A DNA stretch of 64,000 nt from Campylorhamphus procurvoides. Taxonomy: Eukaryota > Chordata > Aves > Passeriformes > Dendrocolaptidae. Positions 38,501 through 51,062 of the stretch are shown piece after piece (position 1 is the first letter of the stretch; each line of letters begins with the position of its first letter). Where the stretch lies: positions 124,001 to 188,000 of the forward strand of contig WBMV01009285.1 in the NCBI GenBank assembly GCA_013396655.1, in the 5' to 3' direction. The notes under the pieces are model-generated. The model searched no databases, was not told the DNA's origin, and was given only the letters and a program-made list of their open reading frames with translations. Both the position numbers and the translations under genes were made by a program.

Positions 38501-41500
38501 GCTCACATTGTTCAGAGGGTTTGCAGGGCCAGTGGCTCTCAGCAAGAAAGGCAGTAGGCAACAAATAAATTTGGGGACTGTTGTCTGGTGCTAAGCAGAC
38601 TTTTGAGATGTTAATTTTTGGAATTAAGATTCCAACTCTTAGTTTTGGTGGGACTTGAAAGGGTTTAAGACCACACAGGCCTTCCTCTCATTAAGGAAAG
38701 CTGAACAGGTTGCTCAGCTCCTTCTCTGTTTCAAGTGAACTGAATGATGAGCAGCTCCAGTGACTTACCTTGCCTGACTCCTCAGGTCATCAGGGGCCCT
38801 GAAGTCACATCCCCTGGACTTGCTCCAGAAGGAGCTACTTGGATGGGATCAGGAACTCTATAGGCAGTGACACATCATCTCTGCTTCTCCACTTCCACAG
38901 CAGAAACACATCATGCTCAGCAGCAAGTGCTTGGGGTTTGCTCAGGCATAAACCAGGGAGACACCAGTAGCAGCCCTCAAGGATTGTGTGAGGTGGAATC
39001 CCTTGTGTGCAGTGGAGAGGATGTATGTACACCCCCCTTGTGCCTCCCAAAGCCTTCAGTCCAGGGAGTGGCTTAGGGAGGAGGAGACTCTGGGGGTGTT
39101 GGAGCCATTGCTCAGAGTGAAGTATAATCCACTGAGCCCTCACAACGGAATCCAAGTCTTGTTTTGTTTAAAACCCTACCGGGTAAAGATTTTTAAAACT
39201 GATTTAACAAGAGAAAGTGTTTGTGACTCTTGGGCTGATATAAGTGTTTCATTCACTCACTGTACCAAAAAAATCTCCCAGAACAACTTCCAGATCCCTA
39301 CTCCTGAGTGAGATATGAAAAGTCTTCTGTTATTGAGTGCTAGACTGCTGGACAGCCTAGCTATCCTAGAGCAGGCTAAAGTATATCTGCATGGTGAGGT
39401 TTTGGGCATGGGGCTCTCACTGCATTGGGAATAGATTGTTTACCCAGAGCATTACACTGAGCGTTTAAAGCAAAAATTGATCCACTCCTAGAGCATGCAA
39501 CTCCTCTCTCACTCACCCAGGAAAGCAGCATGCTCTGGAGGGCAGCAAAGGCAGAGATTTAACCTCCAGCAGATTTTTCTCACAGCTGAACATGCTCCCA
39601 CCCTTTCTTTCATTTTCAGTTGCCAATCTCGGAGAACTTCTCAGTCATGGAAAATGTTTCTGAAAAGTTTTAGCAGAGTAGTGTGTTCACCAGACTTTGA
39701 ACACAGGCATGGTAACACACAGCCCTCACTGGTGGGAAATGGCCACGTCACTTTTGTTGAATGTAAATCTTTCAGCGTCATCTCACCTGTGTCTCTCATA
39801 AGAGAAACAAAACAGATGGCAGAGGAAAGGATATGGTATTTAACAAAGGTTTCTTCTTCTCTCATAGGCTTTTGCATTTGCAACAGGAGCATTTTGAGAA
39901 GAGCAGTCTGAGCATAAACCCACTTCACTGGTGCAAGATAAACTTAATTTTCTGCTTTGCTCACAGCCCTTCCCAGCAAAACTGTTGCTTTGTATTACAA
40001 AAGCAATGACCCCAGTGAGAGAACAAGGTAAAATTTAGACCACAGAAAATGGGAGACAGAGCAGTAGTAAATGGGGTGAGAACAGATACTCACTTAAACA
40101 CAAAGCTACACATTGAAGGAAAAGGACCACAGCTTCAGCATAGCTCTTCAGAAACAACCATTAGAGATCCCAGCCTCCCCCTACACCAACCACAGCACCA
40201 TACGGTGGGTGCCAGAGCTCTGTATAAGGCACCCTGGACATATGGGAAACCAGGCTGAAGCTCTGTTTTCCTGTTTTAATTAGCATCTGTTTCTCAGCTG
40301 GTCCTTGTCAGCCCTCACAGCCAAGAATGAGATGCTCCAGCATCTGGACATAGACATCTCAGCAAGCCAGTGCCTAAAACATCCAGTCTCTGGCAATGTA
40401 GCTGAAAGCAGCCTGTGCCACAAGCATGCAGCTCCTGCCAGCCCACCTCTGGTCAGCTCTAACCCAGGAGAAAGGCACAAATCACTGCCATTCAGTGGTG
40501 TTGCAGAGGAGGAGCTGGCTGAGAAGTGCTCTACTCCCAGGTCCAAAGGTTTGGCTCAAAACTCAGGCAAATATTTCTTAAGAAGAAATGGAGATCAAGT
40601 GTCATGTGCCTTCCAGGGAAAAAAACACACAGTTTTTTTCCACAGAAAAAAAAACAAACAAAAAGAGATCAGCTGATCTGCACAGAGCAGGGGGGGAAAG
40701 CCACACAGCCAGCATGATTTATACTTCCTCTTCTAGGATGTGTCCTGGAGAGGTGCTCCATGGCCACATGTTACAGCCTTGCCAGGTACCAGCTGGGCAC
40801 ATCGTTTTTGCAAACTCCCTGGGCTCACATAGTCCTGCAAGTGGTGGCTGGTAGCCTGTGGGGAGCAGGATATGCTCCTTCTAGGATTGCTGCCAGCACC
40901 CATCCCCAGTGCTGTGGGAGGATGGTGACAGCAGAAGGGGCTGGGGAAGTTCAGATTTGGGTTAAGGTGTGCCAGGGAAGAGGTCTGAATGAATGACGCC
41001 TGGAAGAGGACATGAAGGAAAGCTGATGGAGAACATTTCTGCCCTCTCCAGGTGAGGTCCAGATCCCTCCCCAGACCAGGTCTGAGCAGCTCCCAATACG
41101 TAGCTGCGTGTTTAGCACCATTCCTTTTCTCTCCTGCCTCCTTCAGTCTGGGAGTCAGCCCAGCTTCTCTGTTGCCTAGACTCCAGGACAGAGGCAGAGA
41201 TGGTTTGCTAGCAGCTCTCTACTAAGGACTCTGCACTGCTGATAACCCCATCTGATCCCAGCAAACAAAACAGTGAGTTCTTGGTCAGACAGCTGAGGTC
41301 CTCTAAAGAAGTTTTCACTGGACTCACAAGATTGATTAAATATAGTAGTATCCTTGTTTTGTTAGTGCTTTCAAACACAATAGGAGGACACCCCCACTCT
41401 CAAATTTAGGTATGCCAGCATCATTCACATTTTTTAGAAATCTTTTTTTCAGAACATACATCCTTTGGGCCAGCTCTAACATGGATGTAATGGTTACTGT

Positions 41501-44500
41501 ACTAATGCTGTAAGGCCCCATGGCCTTAGATTTTCTTCCCAGCCATCCCAGAAATGACCACAGGGCCAGCTGTAGCTCTGTTTTTCCCAAGCTGTGATCC
41601 ACACCACAGGAATTGCTTGTGGCACTGGAGACTTAAATATAGAGTCATTTCCCAGTGTGAGTTTAACAATAAGGATGTGCAGTTCACCTAGTCAAACATG
41701 TTTCTCTTCCCACTGTGAAAAAGAGGACAAAACAGGTAAATCGGGGGATCAGATTCTTAGAATAAGATCAATATCCCACCCTTGCAATACAACAATAAGT
41801 ACAAAGTAAATTGAAAGTGATAATCAGGAAATTCATTGCTGCTTGGGTGGTCTAGATCTAAGTGATACCACATGAGAATTGCTATCCTCCCCATTTTGAT
41901 CTGTTTGACAGCGCTGAGGCAATGAGGAATTTACCTTTCTGGTCTGGTTGCCCTCTGCCAAGCAGGAATACCCTCCTATTTGGCATCAAGTATGCAACTG
42001 AAAGCACTGTGAATGCACCACACAAACCTTGAACCTCTCTGCCAGACTCAGTCTGCCAGTTCAAGCTTGTTTGGGAGGGGGCACTTTGTCCTGGAAGCCT
42101 CAGTGCATCAGGTGTTGTCGGAGCAGCCCCAGCTTTGTACCTGACCAGGTGTGGTCCTGTCCTGCCACAGCAGACAGGAATGAAACGACACAGTTGAAGC
42201 CTGCAGAGCAAGTTCTGGCAAGTCAGGGGGAACCCATGGTGGGTCACACCCCGCCTGGGTCAGTCCTGTGGCACTAGCTGAGCTGGCAGTGCAAGGAGTC
42301 GGTGCTGGTGCTCACAGAAAAGTGCTCATGAGCTTCTCCTGCTTGGAATGGCTGCTGAGCAGGGCCTTGGGGTTGTGGAAGGGATCCTGCATGAGATCCT
42401 GCACCCCCATCTAGCGGCCTCAGCCCTCCCTGTGGCATCAAAAGCGGGAGGGGAAAACCCTGTAAGGAGATCCAGGCTTCCAAGAAAATCACTGACTGCA
42501 CAGGGAGGGTGAATAAAGAAAAGTAAAGAGGGACAATGCACATCACAGCAGCTGGGCTTCCCTCCTGTTGCCCTGGGTGGGTTTCATCTCACCAGCTTCA
42601 GATGGCTTTGTTGTACCTGATGATGCCAGGTTCTCTGTGGTCAACAGAATAAACCAGAAAATTTTTAGGGTTCGGTTAATTTCATCCTAAACCAGACATT
42701 CTAAAGTATGCTATTGAATCATATTTTAAAGGGGCTTCTCTCTTTCACCTATTAAAGGATGAGTAACTCACTGAAATGTCAATATCTACATGGTGGCCAT
42801 CTACATTTGAGAGACTGATGACATCTTTTTTTATCTTATGGCTGTTATTGAATTAATTTGTAAAACAAATCTTGTTTCTCATGGGTCATAAGACATCAGA
42901 GATTGTCTGGTTAAGTAACACTCCAGCAATGCTGAACATATGCAGAAAAACATCATTCCCCATCGTCTACAAAAGAAAATCCACTTCTGGTTACAGAAGT
43001 TTCAAAGCCCATTAATGTCAATTTTTGAATACTCAGTCCCTACCACATAAAAATACTCAGCTGAGTGAAATTTTATAGGCAAGGATGCTGGTATAGTTGC
43101 CTATGGCACTAAAATACTTCTCTTTGCACCACAGTACCTGCAAGCAGCACTGAAATTACTGCATTTGTAAGAGAGGTAAAAATAACTTCACAGAGAGCTC
43201 ACCATCTTCTCTTCTCCTCCACTGCAATGTTGTATCATTGCCTAAGTGACCTCCTTGACCATGTGAAGACAGTGGTGCTGTCTCACAGACAGAGGTGCTA
43301 CCAGAAGCAGTCAAAAGATCTGATCTGAGGGACAGGTGGGATGAGTGGTAGCCCAGAGGTCCCTTCCACACTGAAGCTGTCAGTGATTCTCTCATTAGTG
43401 GTGGCAACCAGGACTAGGGCAGTAGTGAACATGACATCTGAGAAACTAGGAGGGACAGCTGGCTGGGCCTGGCACTTTGGACAAGAGGAAGGTGCTGGTA
43501 AGCAGCATCTGTCTCCTTCTATTCTACCCAGGCACCAGGTGAGGAGAAGAGATGGGAATAGTTTTGGAGGAGCAGAGCCAGGGAAGGAAGGCAACAGGAG
43601 TTGTGCCAGACAGAGAAACATTGCCTGTAGAGCCTGGAGGGATTCCCAGCAGCCCTGCCCTGCAGGGAGGTGGGAAAATACCCCACTCTTCTCCTTGCTG
43701 GCCCCAGACAACTGCAGACGATCCATGCACATGAGTCTGCATGGTGGCTCATAAGGATTTCAGCCAGGTGTTGTTCTGAGGAACACAACAGAAACCCACA
43801 GTTCCCTCTCACAGCAAGAATTATTTAGGCAGGAGAAAGGGTCAGAGAAAATGAACTACTGAACAGCTTGGTTAAGGGAGCATCATTCAGCTTTGGGAAC
43901 CCTGTGGGCAAAACTAAGTCCAATTCTTCTGCTTGAGCCTGCCCAAAGCCCCTTGGCTCTTGCTTTATGTTGCCTGTCAGGTCCCACCCTAAGAGCTTAG
44001 CAGGTTTTCACTTGGCCCCTTCCAGCCCAGGAAGATGGGTCCCGCCTCCCTCCAGTCCCCTTAAGGATTTCCATACCTTCCTCCTCTTAATGTGACTGAC
44101 ACTATATGCCCAGGCTGCCAGTTTCTCCATCCCCTCTCTTCTGCACTAACAACTTCTAAATAAAGCAAAAGCATCAGTCATGTCTTTCTGACACCAAAAT
44201 AACGTGAGCATCAGCTACTCTCTGGTGAAGATCAGTGCCAAGTACCCTCAGAGGGCTCTCCAAACTACTCCCTACAAGGGCTTTTTTTAACCATTCCCTC
44301 TTGCTGGTATGTTTGACAGAAACTATACCAAGGTGACTTCTCCAGAAAGCAAAAGAATGACAATTTTCAGACAAAGGAGGTTCAGGCCCAGATGTACAGT
44401 GGGAAATCTGCCTTTGAGTGTGTGGCAATCTTCACCAAGGAAATTCAAGGCAGCAAAGGGCTGGTGGGGAGGATGCCAGAGCAAACCCTGAGGAAACATG

Positions 44501-45769
44501 GTACTATGGCAGTAGGAAGATCCAGGAATCAGAGCTTAATTTCCCTCTTGGTTTTTGCCTAGTTCTCATACCAGAACAACAGCAGGACCCTTGGGCAGCT
44601 GCCAGCCTGTACACATAGATAACGCAAAAGATGAACATGAGAATGGTAGTCACGTAAATAACAGTGGATTTTTGGGGGCAGGGGATATATACACAGATAA
44701 TACTGACTTCAGAAGAAGGTCTATGACAGACAGTGCTGCATATTGCTGATTCCAATAGGGAGAATGAGCTGGGACAGTGCTTGAAGCAAATGGATTTGGA
44801 GCACAGCTGGGAGACACATTACTTCTGGTGGCAAAGCTGCCTGGGTGGCTTTTTTCCCCCCTCATCAGGTGTGCTGATGCAAGTGTTTGTGAGACTGCTG
44901 TAAATGTGGCCATGTAGATGGTCCAGGTTTTTCCAAAATCTCCTTTTTTAACAACTCTCAGCTATTTCACTGATTCAGCTGCATCAGTGGTATTAATGGG
45001 ATGCTGAACCACAGCCAGGGCAGGGAACAGGAATCTCTTTAAGGGGGTCTTACCACAAGAGAGAACATATCACGAAATGGTTCTCACAACACTGTGGTGC
45101 AGCGGGAGGTGAAGCATTTGCATCTCCAGACATCCCAGATGAGTCTGTCTATTTTTAAAGTTGCTTTTCTCAGCTGTGAGCCTCTCCAGTCACTTACATC
45201 ACATGCATAGGATGTCATGGCTGCCAAAAGACAGCCTCTGTAGTGGATGAGAAGTAGGAATTACAGGTAAGCTGAAATGCAGAAAAACTTGCCTAAGCAA
45301 TCAAAACACAAGGTAGCGCCCCCTCCCCTCTTTTGCATGCACACTTTCTGTTTTCATCAAGTGAATATTTCCCTTTTTCTTCCCCTATAATGCATAAAAT
45401 TCCCTTCTTTTACGCCCATCATCAGATTTCTCTACACAAACACAATGACTACAGTTTTTGTTTCCACCCCCAGAGAAATACATGGCTACATTTATCCAAA
45501 ATGCCTTTCTTAATAAAATAAATTTACAAATTCACAGCCTTGGCACATGAGGGCAATCCTGTGCCCTGCTGTCACCTCTATCAAAACTTACTTGTTTGCA
45601 TGTAAGAGTCCATATCTAGGCAGCACTTTTGTTGTGGCCTCAAGGGAATAGTAAAAAACATATTTCCTTTTGACAGCTTTTGGACAGAACAGCACAGCTG
45701 TGACAGAGGTTAAAAATGATGAGAAAATTTAGTAAAATAAGTCTGACACCACTCAGGCCTCACAGCTGT
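32581..45769. other. Intergenic DNA with no recognised gene
   Basis: No open frame shows a recognisable domain. The most open part is 43298-43812, where both strands carry frames of 137-144 codons, but I see no family. Two plus-strand AATAAA hexamers lie 11 bases apart at 35071-35076 and 35088-35093. T runs occur near 33690 and 37626. Confidence 0.5.
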
Positions 45770-46410
45770 TGAGAAAATTTTTGAGCAGTCTTGGGAAACC
45801 AGCAAGGCCCCAGCTGACTAGAAGCTGGCCAATGTTATCCCAATTTTCAAGAAGGAGGACCCCAAAACTACAGGCTTGTCAGTCTCATTTCAGTGCCTGA
45901 TAAAGTTACAGAGATTATTCTGGTAGGTATTGAAAAACACCTGGAAGACAACACAGTCTTTGGTCACAGCCAGCACAGCTTCATGAGAGGAAAGTCTTGC
46001 TTATCCAACCTGATTTCCTTTTATGACAAGGTAACCCACCCAGCTGATCAAGGCAAGCCAGTGGATGTCACCTTTTTGGATTTCAGTAAAGCTTTCCATA
46101 CTGTCTCTTACAGGATCCTTCTGGATGAAATGTCCAGCACACCTGGATAAACACATCATGGGCTGGGTGAGCAATGGCTCACAGGTGGAGCACAAAAGGT
46201 CATAGCGAATGGGGTGACACCAGACTGGTAACCCATCACTACTGGGGTTCCACAGGGCTACATCTCAGGCCCTGTGCTCTTCAACAACTTCATAATTGGG
46301 TTTACTGTGTTTGCACAGCATTGTTACTTCTAACCACAAAGTTGCTTGGTGTTAGCAAGTTTGCCTGTAGAGGTAATGTGGATATGTTGATTAATCAACC
46401 GCCTCACCAG
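45770..46410 (+). mobile_element. Decayed CR1 reverse-transcriptase (ORF2) fragment
   Basis: Translation in the plus orientation gives pieces of the CR1 reverse transcriptase in the right order. A segment near 45830 reads like NVIPIFKKEDPKNYRLVS. The open part at 45893-46150 contains FGHSQHSFMRGKSCLSNL, then VDVTFLDFSKAFHTV (catalytic motif A, first Asp present). Later come a GVPQG-like 'ggggttccacagggctac' near 46240 and 'cttggtgttagcaagtttgc' near 46345. Stops and frameshifts after 46150 show that it is inactive. CR1 normally copies itself by target-primed reverse transcription; this internal piece has neither end. Confidence 0.92.
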
Positions 46411-48464
46411 CAGCCTGGCCTAAATGTAAGGAATGTTTAGATGGTGAAAAGGTAAATTGGCCTTTTACTATTTTGAAAGCATTGCTATGCTCTATCTTAG
46501 CAAAACACACCCTAGATGTACACAGGTCTTGTTAGTGTTGAGCGTGAATTACAGAATCCCAGAATATGTCTCTGGCTGGAATGCATACAGAACATGGCTC
46601 ATGGGAAAATTATATTCTTTACCTCCAAGCACCACCCAACACAAGTCCCAGCCTCTGGAACTTCCATACACCATATCCCTCCTGCAGCATCCACTTCCTG
46701 GACCTAATAATGGGGGCTGGCAGGGTTTGCATATTCTCCCGCTATCCAGGCCAGTTTCAGTTTTTTACATAGCCCTTTGTAAAAGCTGAAATGATCTCCT
46801 TGAAACTGCATGGAATATTGCAGAGAAGTGATGGAGATGGGAATCACATCAATGTTGAGGCGCCTCCGACAGCTGTGTCCCACAGCCAGCTGACTTAGAT
46901 CCTTGGTCCTGTCACCAAATCAACCCTGCCTTAGCACTTTGGCCCAGAAAGGGAGAAAATAGGCACAAGGAAATTCTTTGGCATTAGGAGTCCCCAGAGA
47001 AAACAGTCCAGCTTCTAATTATTTTTCCTGTAAAAAATAATTTGATTGCGTTTCAGACTGGGACAAAGGAGAGAAAGAAAGAAAGAAAACTGATTGACAT
47101 GCCTACTTATGCCTATGTTTTTGGTTTCTTTAAATGCTATTTTCTTCATTCCAAATATAAAGGATGCTGTCCCAAGTCTCCCAGTCAAGTAATTTCTGTT
47201 GTGGGCAGGATTTGCTGAGTTTTTCTGAAGATAACATCAGAAACATATGCTGCAGACAGACAGGAGACAGAGGCTAAGTAAGTACTGGAAGCCCCATTTT
47301 AACACAACCCCCTCACCAAATGTGTTAAGTTATGCCATAAGACAAGCAGCTTTCAGAGATTTCCTATTGACTTGAGCTTAGACATGTTAGCAGAAGAACA
47401 AAATGATTATATATACTGGATGAGACTGAGTGAGAAAGAGACAGACTTGGGAATGGTGTTACAATAATTTTGCATTTAACTCTGCTCATTTATTACACAT
47501 CCTGTGTTGGCTTACAAGCTCATCTTATGTAAAACTTTGTTTTGAAAACAAAGATTAGTTACTCAGCAAAAACTCACACTTGTGCAACTGAGGTCAAGCT
47601 CACCTTTCCCAAGACACTAGTGATGTGTCTTCACTATCAGTTTGGTTTTTGTTCCTGGATGTGGTTTATCTATTAAACCACTACTGTCACTCAGCTTGAA
47701 TGTGCCTGCATCAGCTCCTCCTCCCCCAATTTCATTAGAAACCAGTCCCTCTGTTCTGGTGACAGCACCTGCTACAGCAGTGGTAAGTCACACACTGGAC
47801 ATAAGCTGAATGAACATACCCTGAATGAGCCAATCAACAGCTTTCTATCCTGTGGGGCTGTTTCCCAGCCTTTCTGCAGACACTCTCCAACAGATCCAGT
47901 GTGTGCAGCTTGTCACACAATGTCCCAGAGCCAAAGTTCAGTGCATGTGAGTATCCAGAGAGGATTGGTAAGAAGCCTGACTTGCATAGACCTCAGCATG
48001 TCCACAGTTTTGCCACAAAACAGGTCCTAATCAGAAGGATGGTGGTTCCATAGGTCCATGAGCCAATCAATATACATGCAGGGTGTTGTGCTGTCAGTTC
48101 TTTCCTCCTGTTCTTTTAATATGGTCTCCTCCCTCCCTTGCAGCAACAGCTGTACAGTAGCACAAGGACTTGTACTTCAAAATGCTCATCTGTCTGAGCG
48201 ATAACTGCTTTCTTTGCTGGAGCAGTTTATGGCTGGCTCAGCTGCCCAGTCTGCTTCACTGCAGTCCCATGGGTGCAATACTGACAAGAAAAGGGGCATG
48301 TGGAGATGGGAAGAAAAGCAAAGATAGGACTTAGCAGCCCCAACAGATTGGTTTACACTCACAAGGATCCTCATCCATGGTCCAACTCTGAGTAGTGGAT
48401 GCTGTGCCAACAGGCACACTGGTGGCAACTGTGAATTTAAACAGACTCCAAATGTGGACATGGT
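46411..48464. other. Intergenic DNA downstream of RASA3
   Basis: No gene was recognised. A short stretch near 46551 ('acagaatcccagaatat') resembles the CR1 tail in reverse but does not extend. The only simple repeat is the GAAA tract at 47071-47089. Confidence 0.5.
47071..47089. repeat. (GAAA)n microsatellite
   Basis: A GAAA tetranucleotide repeat of about four units. Confidence 0.85.
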
Positions 48465-48485
48465 TTTCAGAAATAAAACATTTCT

Positions 48486-48491
48486 TTTAAT
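48486..48491 (-). other. RASA3: Candidate distal poly(A) signal ATTAAA
   Basis: The common variant hexamer, followed within 10 bases by a U-rich stretch on the minus strand. It would lengthen the 3' UTR by roughly 570 bases. Confidence 0.3.
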
Positions 48492-49055
48492 TGGCAAATA
48501 GAACACACATTACAGGTCATTAGTATTTTATAAACAATATTAAGTTACAAATACATGTTAAAAATTGCAGTTCATGGCAGCTAAAAGCTTGGAGTCCAAA
48601 ATGCATCTTTGCAATGCGTCATTACTTCCCTTTCCCCAGTCTCCTGGGTGAAAATGAATAAAAGATCATTTATCATCTACTAGGAGGTGGTCTACTATAT
48701 ACGCAAACAAAAAAAAAATCTCATCCCTAAGAGCATTGCTAACAAACAGAGGCATTCAAAGTACTTTAGCCATCCTAAATCATGTCAGATGCAATGAGGA
48801 CACAGTTAAGAATTATTCCGTAACACTTGAAGCAAGGACACAGACATCTTCACATTAAACTAATAGTTCAATGCTTTCTGTTCTGATTCAGTTTAAAACC
48901 AATACTAACTTCTACCCCACAGTGGCCTAAAGTCCATCATGCAGGCTTCCGAGCCATCAATGCTAGATGTTTGTATATCAGACCCTTACACAGAGAAAAG
49001 AAACGGTGTACAACTAAACAGTAGACATAAATATGTATTTTCTACTTAGCAGATC

Positions 49056-49061
49056 TTTATT
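49056..49061 (-). other. RASA3: Candidate proximal poly(A) signal AATAAA
   Basis: This is the only canonical AATAAA on the minus strand that I find within about 1.7 kb after the RASA3 stop. A GU-rich stretch follows 20-40 bases later. Confidence 0.45.
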
Positions 49062-50244
49062 CCCCTCCTTAATGACTTTTGTTGGTATTAGTGAGATACA
49101 CAGCTCATTCCATTTTCACTATACTCAGAATATTAACAAGTTACCATTATGTGTGTTAATATACTAAATATCCTTTAACAAGTCTCTTTTAAAAAGTATT
49201 TAAAAACATTTTTGGAAAAGTAAAAATCTATTTTCCAGAAAAGCAAGTGGTACTAGGATAGCATGGACTCCAGTGCATAAACATCCCTTCAGAGAAAACC
49301 CATCTTGACGGCTTTTGTGCCTGAGAATCAGCGTGTCTCATCTGCCAGATTCGTATTCTTTTTGTCCTTCTCACTGTGGTGGTACAAGGTCATCAAAATC
49401 AGCTTACTTTGCCTTTCAGTTGACAGACTTTCAAACATCACCATTCACTGGACTGCACAAGAGACACATGGAACTTTGACATGAGTTCATTTCTTTCTTA
49501 CTCATATTTATGACAGTCAGTTTTGTTATACCGCTGAGATTGCACCTTCAAAGCCAAAGTCTGCTGAATGTGCCTGGAGAAATGACTTCGTATCTCAAAA
49601 ATATCAAGAGTACCATTCAGATCTGAATTTCTATTAAAAACTGTGCACAGTTAGCAAAAATTACGCTGCTGTAAAATCAAAAGGCCTTCTCCTTGGCCTG
49701 CTCAGAATACAAGCTACAATGCAAGAGATTACACCAGAGGGTTTTTTCTCTGCTTCTTTTCTAAATGCAGGCATTAAAAGTGTTACTACGCTTTTTCTAA
49801 AACAGCACGCAGGGGTGTGGCATAATATACATTAATCAGGAACAAAAAACAGTAACAAACAACCATTCTAGAAAATGCTGCATGCTAGCAGCATGCTTGG
49901 TTTCCAAAACATAAGGAATTGCATGGGAGTTGTCAAGATGAAGTCCACACACCTTGATCATTGAACTGATCACTAGATTCCAAGAAACCAAAGCAAATTC
50001 AAAAATACACATGACAACAACTGCCTAGAAGGCAGAGTTTTATCATCTGTCAATAACCAGATGAATAAAGTGCATAGCAAGTATTATAACAGTTTCTTGA
50101 AAAGAGAATACATTTACCAAGTCTCAGAGTTTGTAAGCTTGACACTTATTCATACATTTTGCTACATGTGTGGCTTCCCTTTTGTTTTGCTATTTAGCTT
50201 CACTGATCAACCCTTCAGCACTGTCCTGTGATTTCCTTTGTACT

Positions 50245-50320
50245 TCATATGGAATGTGCTGAGATTTCTGACTGTTGCCTGATGTACGTCTGGAAGCTCT
50301 TGTCACCAATAGGGTGTTCC
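50245..50320 (-). CDS. RASA3: RASA3 last coding exon (C-terminal tail and stop)
   Basis: Encodes the final 24 residues, EHPIGDKSF through IRQQSE to AHSI, then TGA. The first base (G) completes a split Gln codon (CA|G) from the previous exon. The acceptor is a T-rich tract ending in AG at 50321-50322. This tail is diagnostic: human RASA3 ends almost identically, with a few substitutions near the last ten residues. The tail follows the Btk motif and carries no known catalytic function. The exon continues without a break into the 3' UTR. Confidence 0.96.
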
Positions 50321-50878
50321 CTAAAAAAAAGGAAAAAACAGGTACTACAGAGCTTTTTGTCAGGACATGAAAATCTCAGAGCAGAAAGTGGAACAGACAA
50401 AACCTCTTCCCTAAGTTTGACTTTCAAAATTGCAATTGTAATGATAATACTGCATCTTACTTGCCCTAGAACAGCTGACTGATTGAATTTTGTCAGTTAC
50501 ATGCAGAATGCTTTGTTTATGTGTACACAAAATAGAGTCATGTCGTTGTATCAGCCACTCTTTCCATTTTTAAACCAACACTCCAAGATAAGCTGGTAAA
50601 TACATGTATCTTCTCAGTTAACATTTGCATTTTAAAACCAACAATGTAACAAACCCACACTTTTTTTTTTAAATTAATAAAATTGCATGAAAACCCAAGC
50701 ATTTAAAATTTTCCTACAGTCTTTTAAAATACTGTGATACCAATATTAAGATACAGTCCTACTTTGCATGTATCTGCAGGATCTTTTTTGGACAAAATAT
50801 GGTGAAGGCCAGAACATAAGCAAGGGAAATACCATTTCCCAGGACTGTTCCCCTGTTTGGACAACCCATTATACTTAC

Positions 50879-51062
50879 TGGCTTCCATACTTTGTCTTCT
50901 TAAATTTATCCCTCTTATACTGAGCGTGCTCCTGCTCTAAAGTTCCAACACCTTCAATAATCAGCTTTAGTGTTTTATATGTCTCCTTAGGGTCATCAAT
51001 GATGAATGTAGAATATTCTTCTTCTTCAGGTCCATCATACACAGATTTGCTGCCACAGGCCT
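50879..51062 (-). CDS. RASA3: RASA3 coding exon (C-terminal region after Btk motif)
   Basis: Encodes about 61 residues, roughly 750-809. It starts with [11 protein letters not shown], passes an acidic EEEEYSTF stretch and ends with the basic [14 protein letters not shown] from this exon completes a Glu codon (G|AG) with the previous exon; it ends CA, completing Gln with the next exon. The donor is a consensus GTAAGT (50873-50878); the acceptor AG is at 51063-51064. The middle ([19 protein letters not shown]) looks helical. This region follows the PH-Btk module and is conserved in RASA3 orthologues. Confidence 0.96.

Larger units (their letters stand above)
48465..50244 (-). other. RASA3: RASA3 3' UTR candidate
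   Basis: The stop codon is at 50245-50247. Below it the sequence is A/T-rich, free of recognised repeats and free of long open frames until about 48.5 kb. On the minus strand a perfect AATAAA lies at 49056-49061, followed by a GU-rich stretch, which would give a UTR of about 1.2 kb. An ATTAAA variant lies at 48486-48491, followed by a U-rich stretch, which would give about 1.8 kb. Either or both could be used. The lower boundary given is for the distal site and is inferred. Confidence 0.45.

Noticed and set aside
46551..46575. CR1-tail-like string 'acagaatcccagaatat'
   Set aside because: Similarity stops after about 25 bases; too short to support an insertion.
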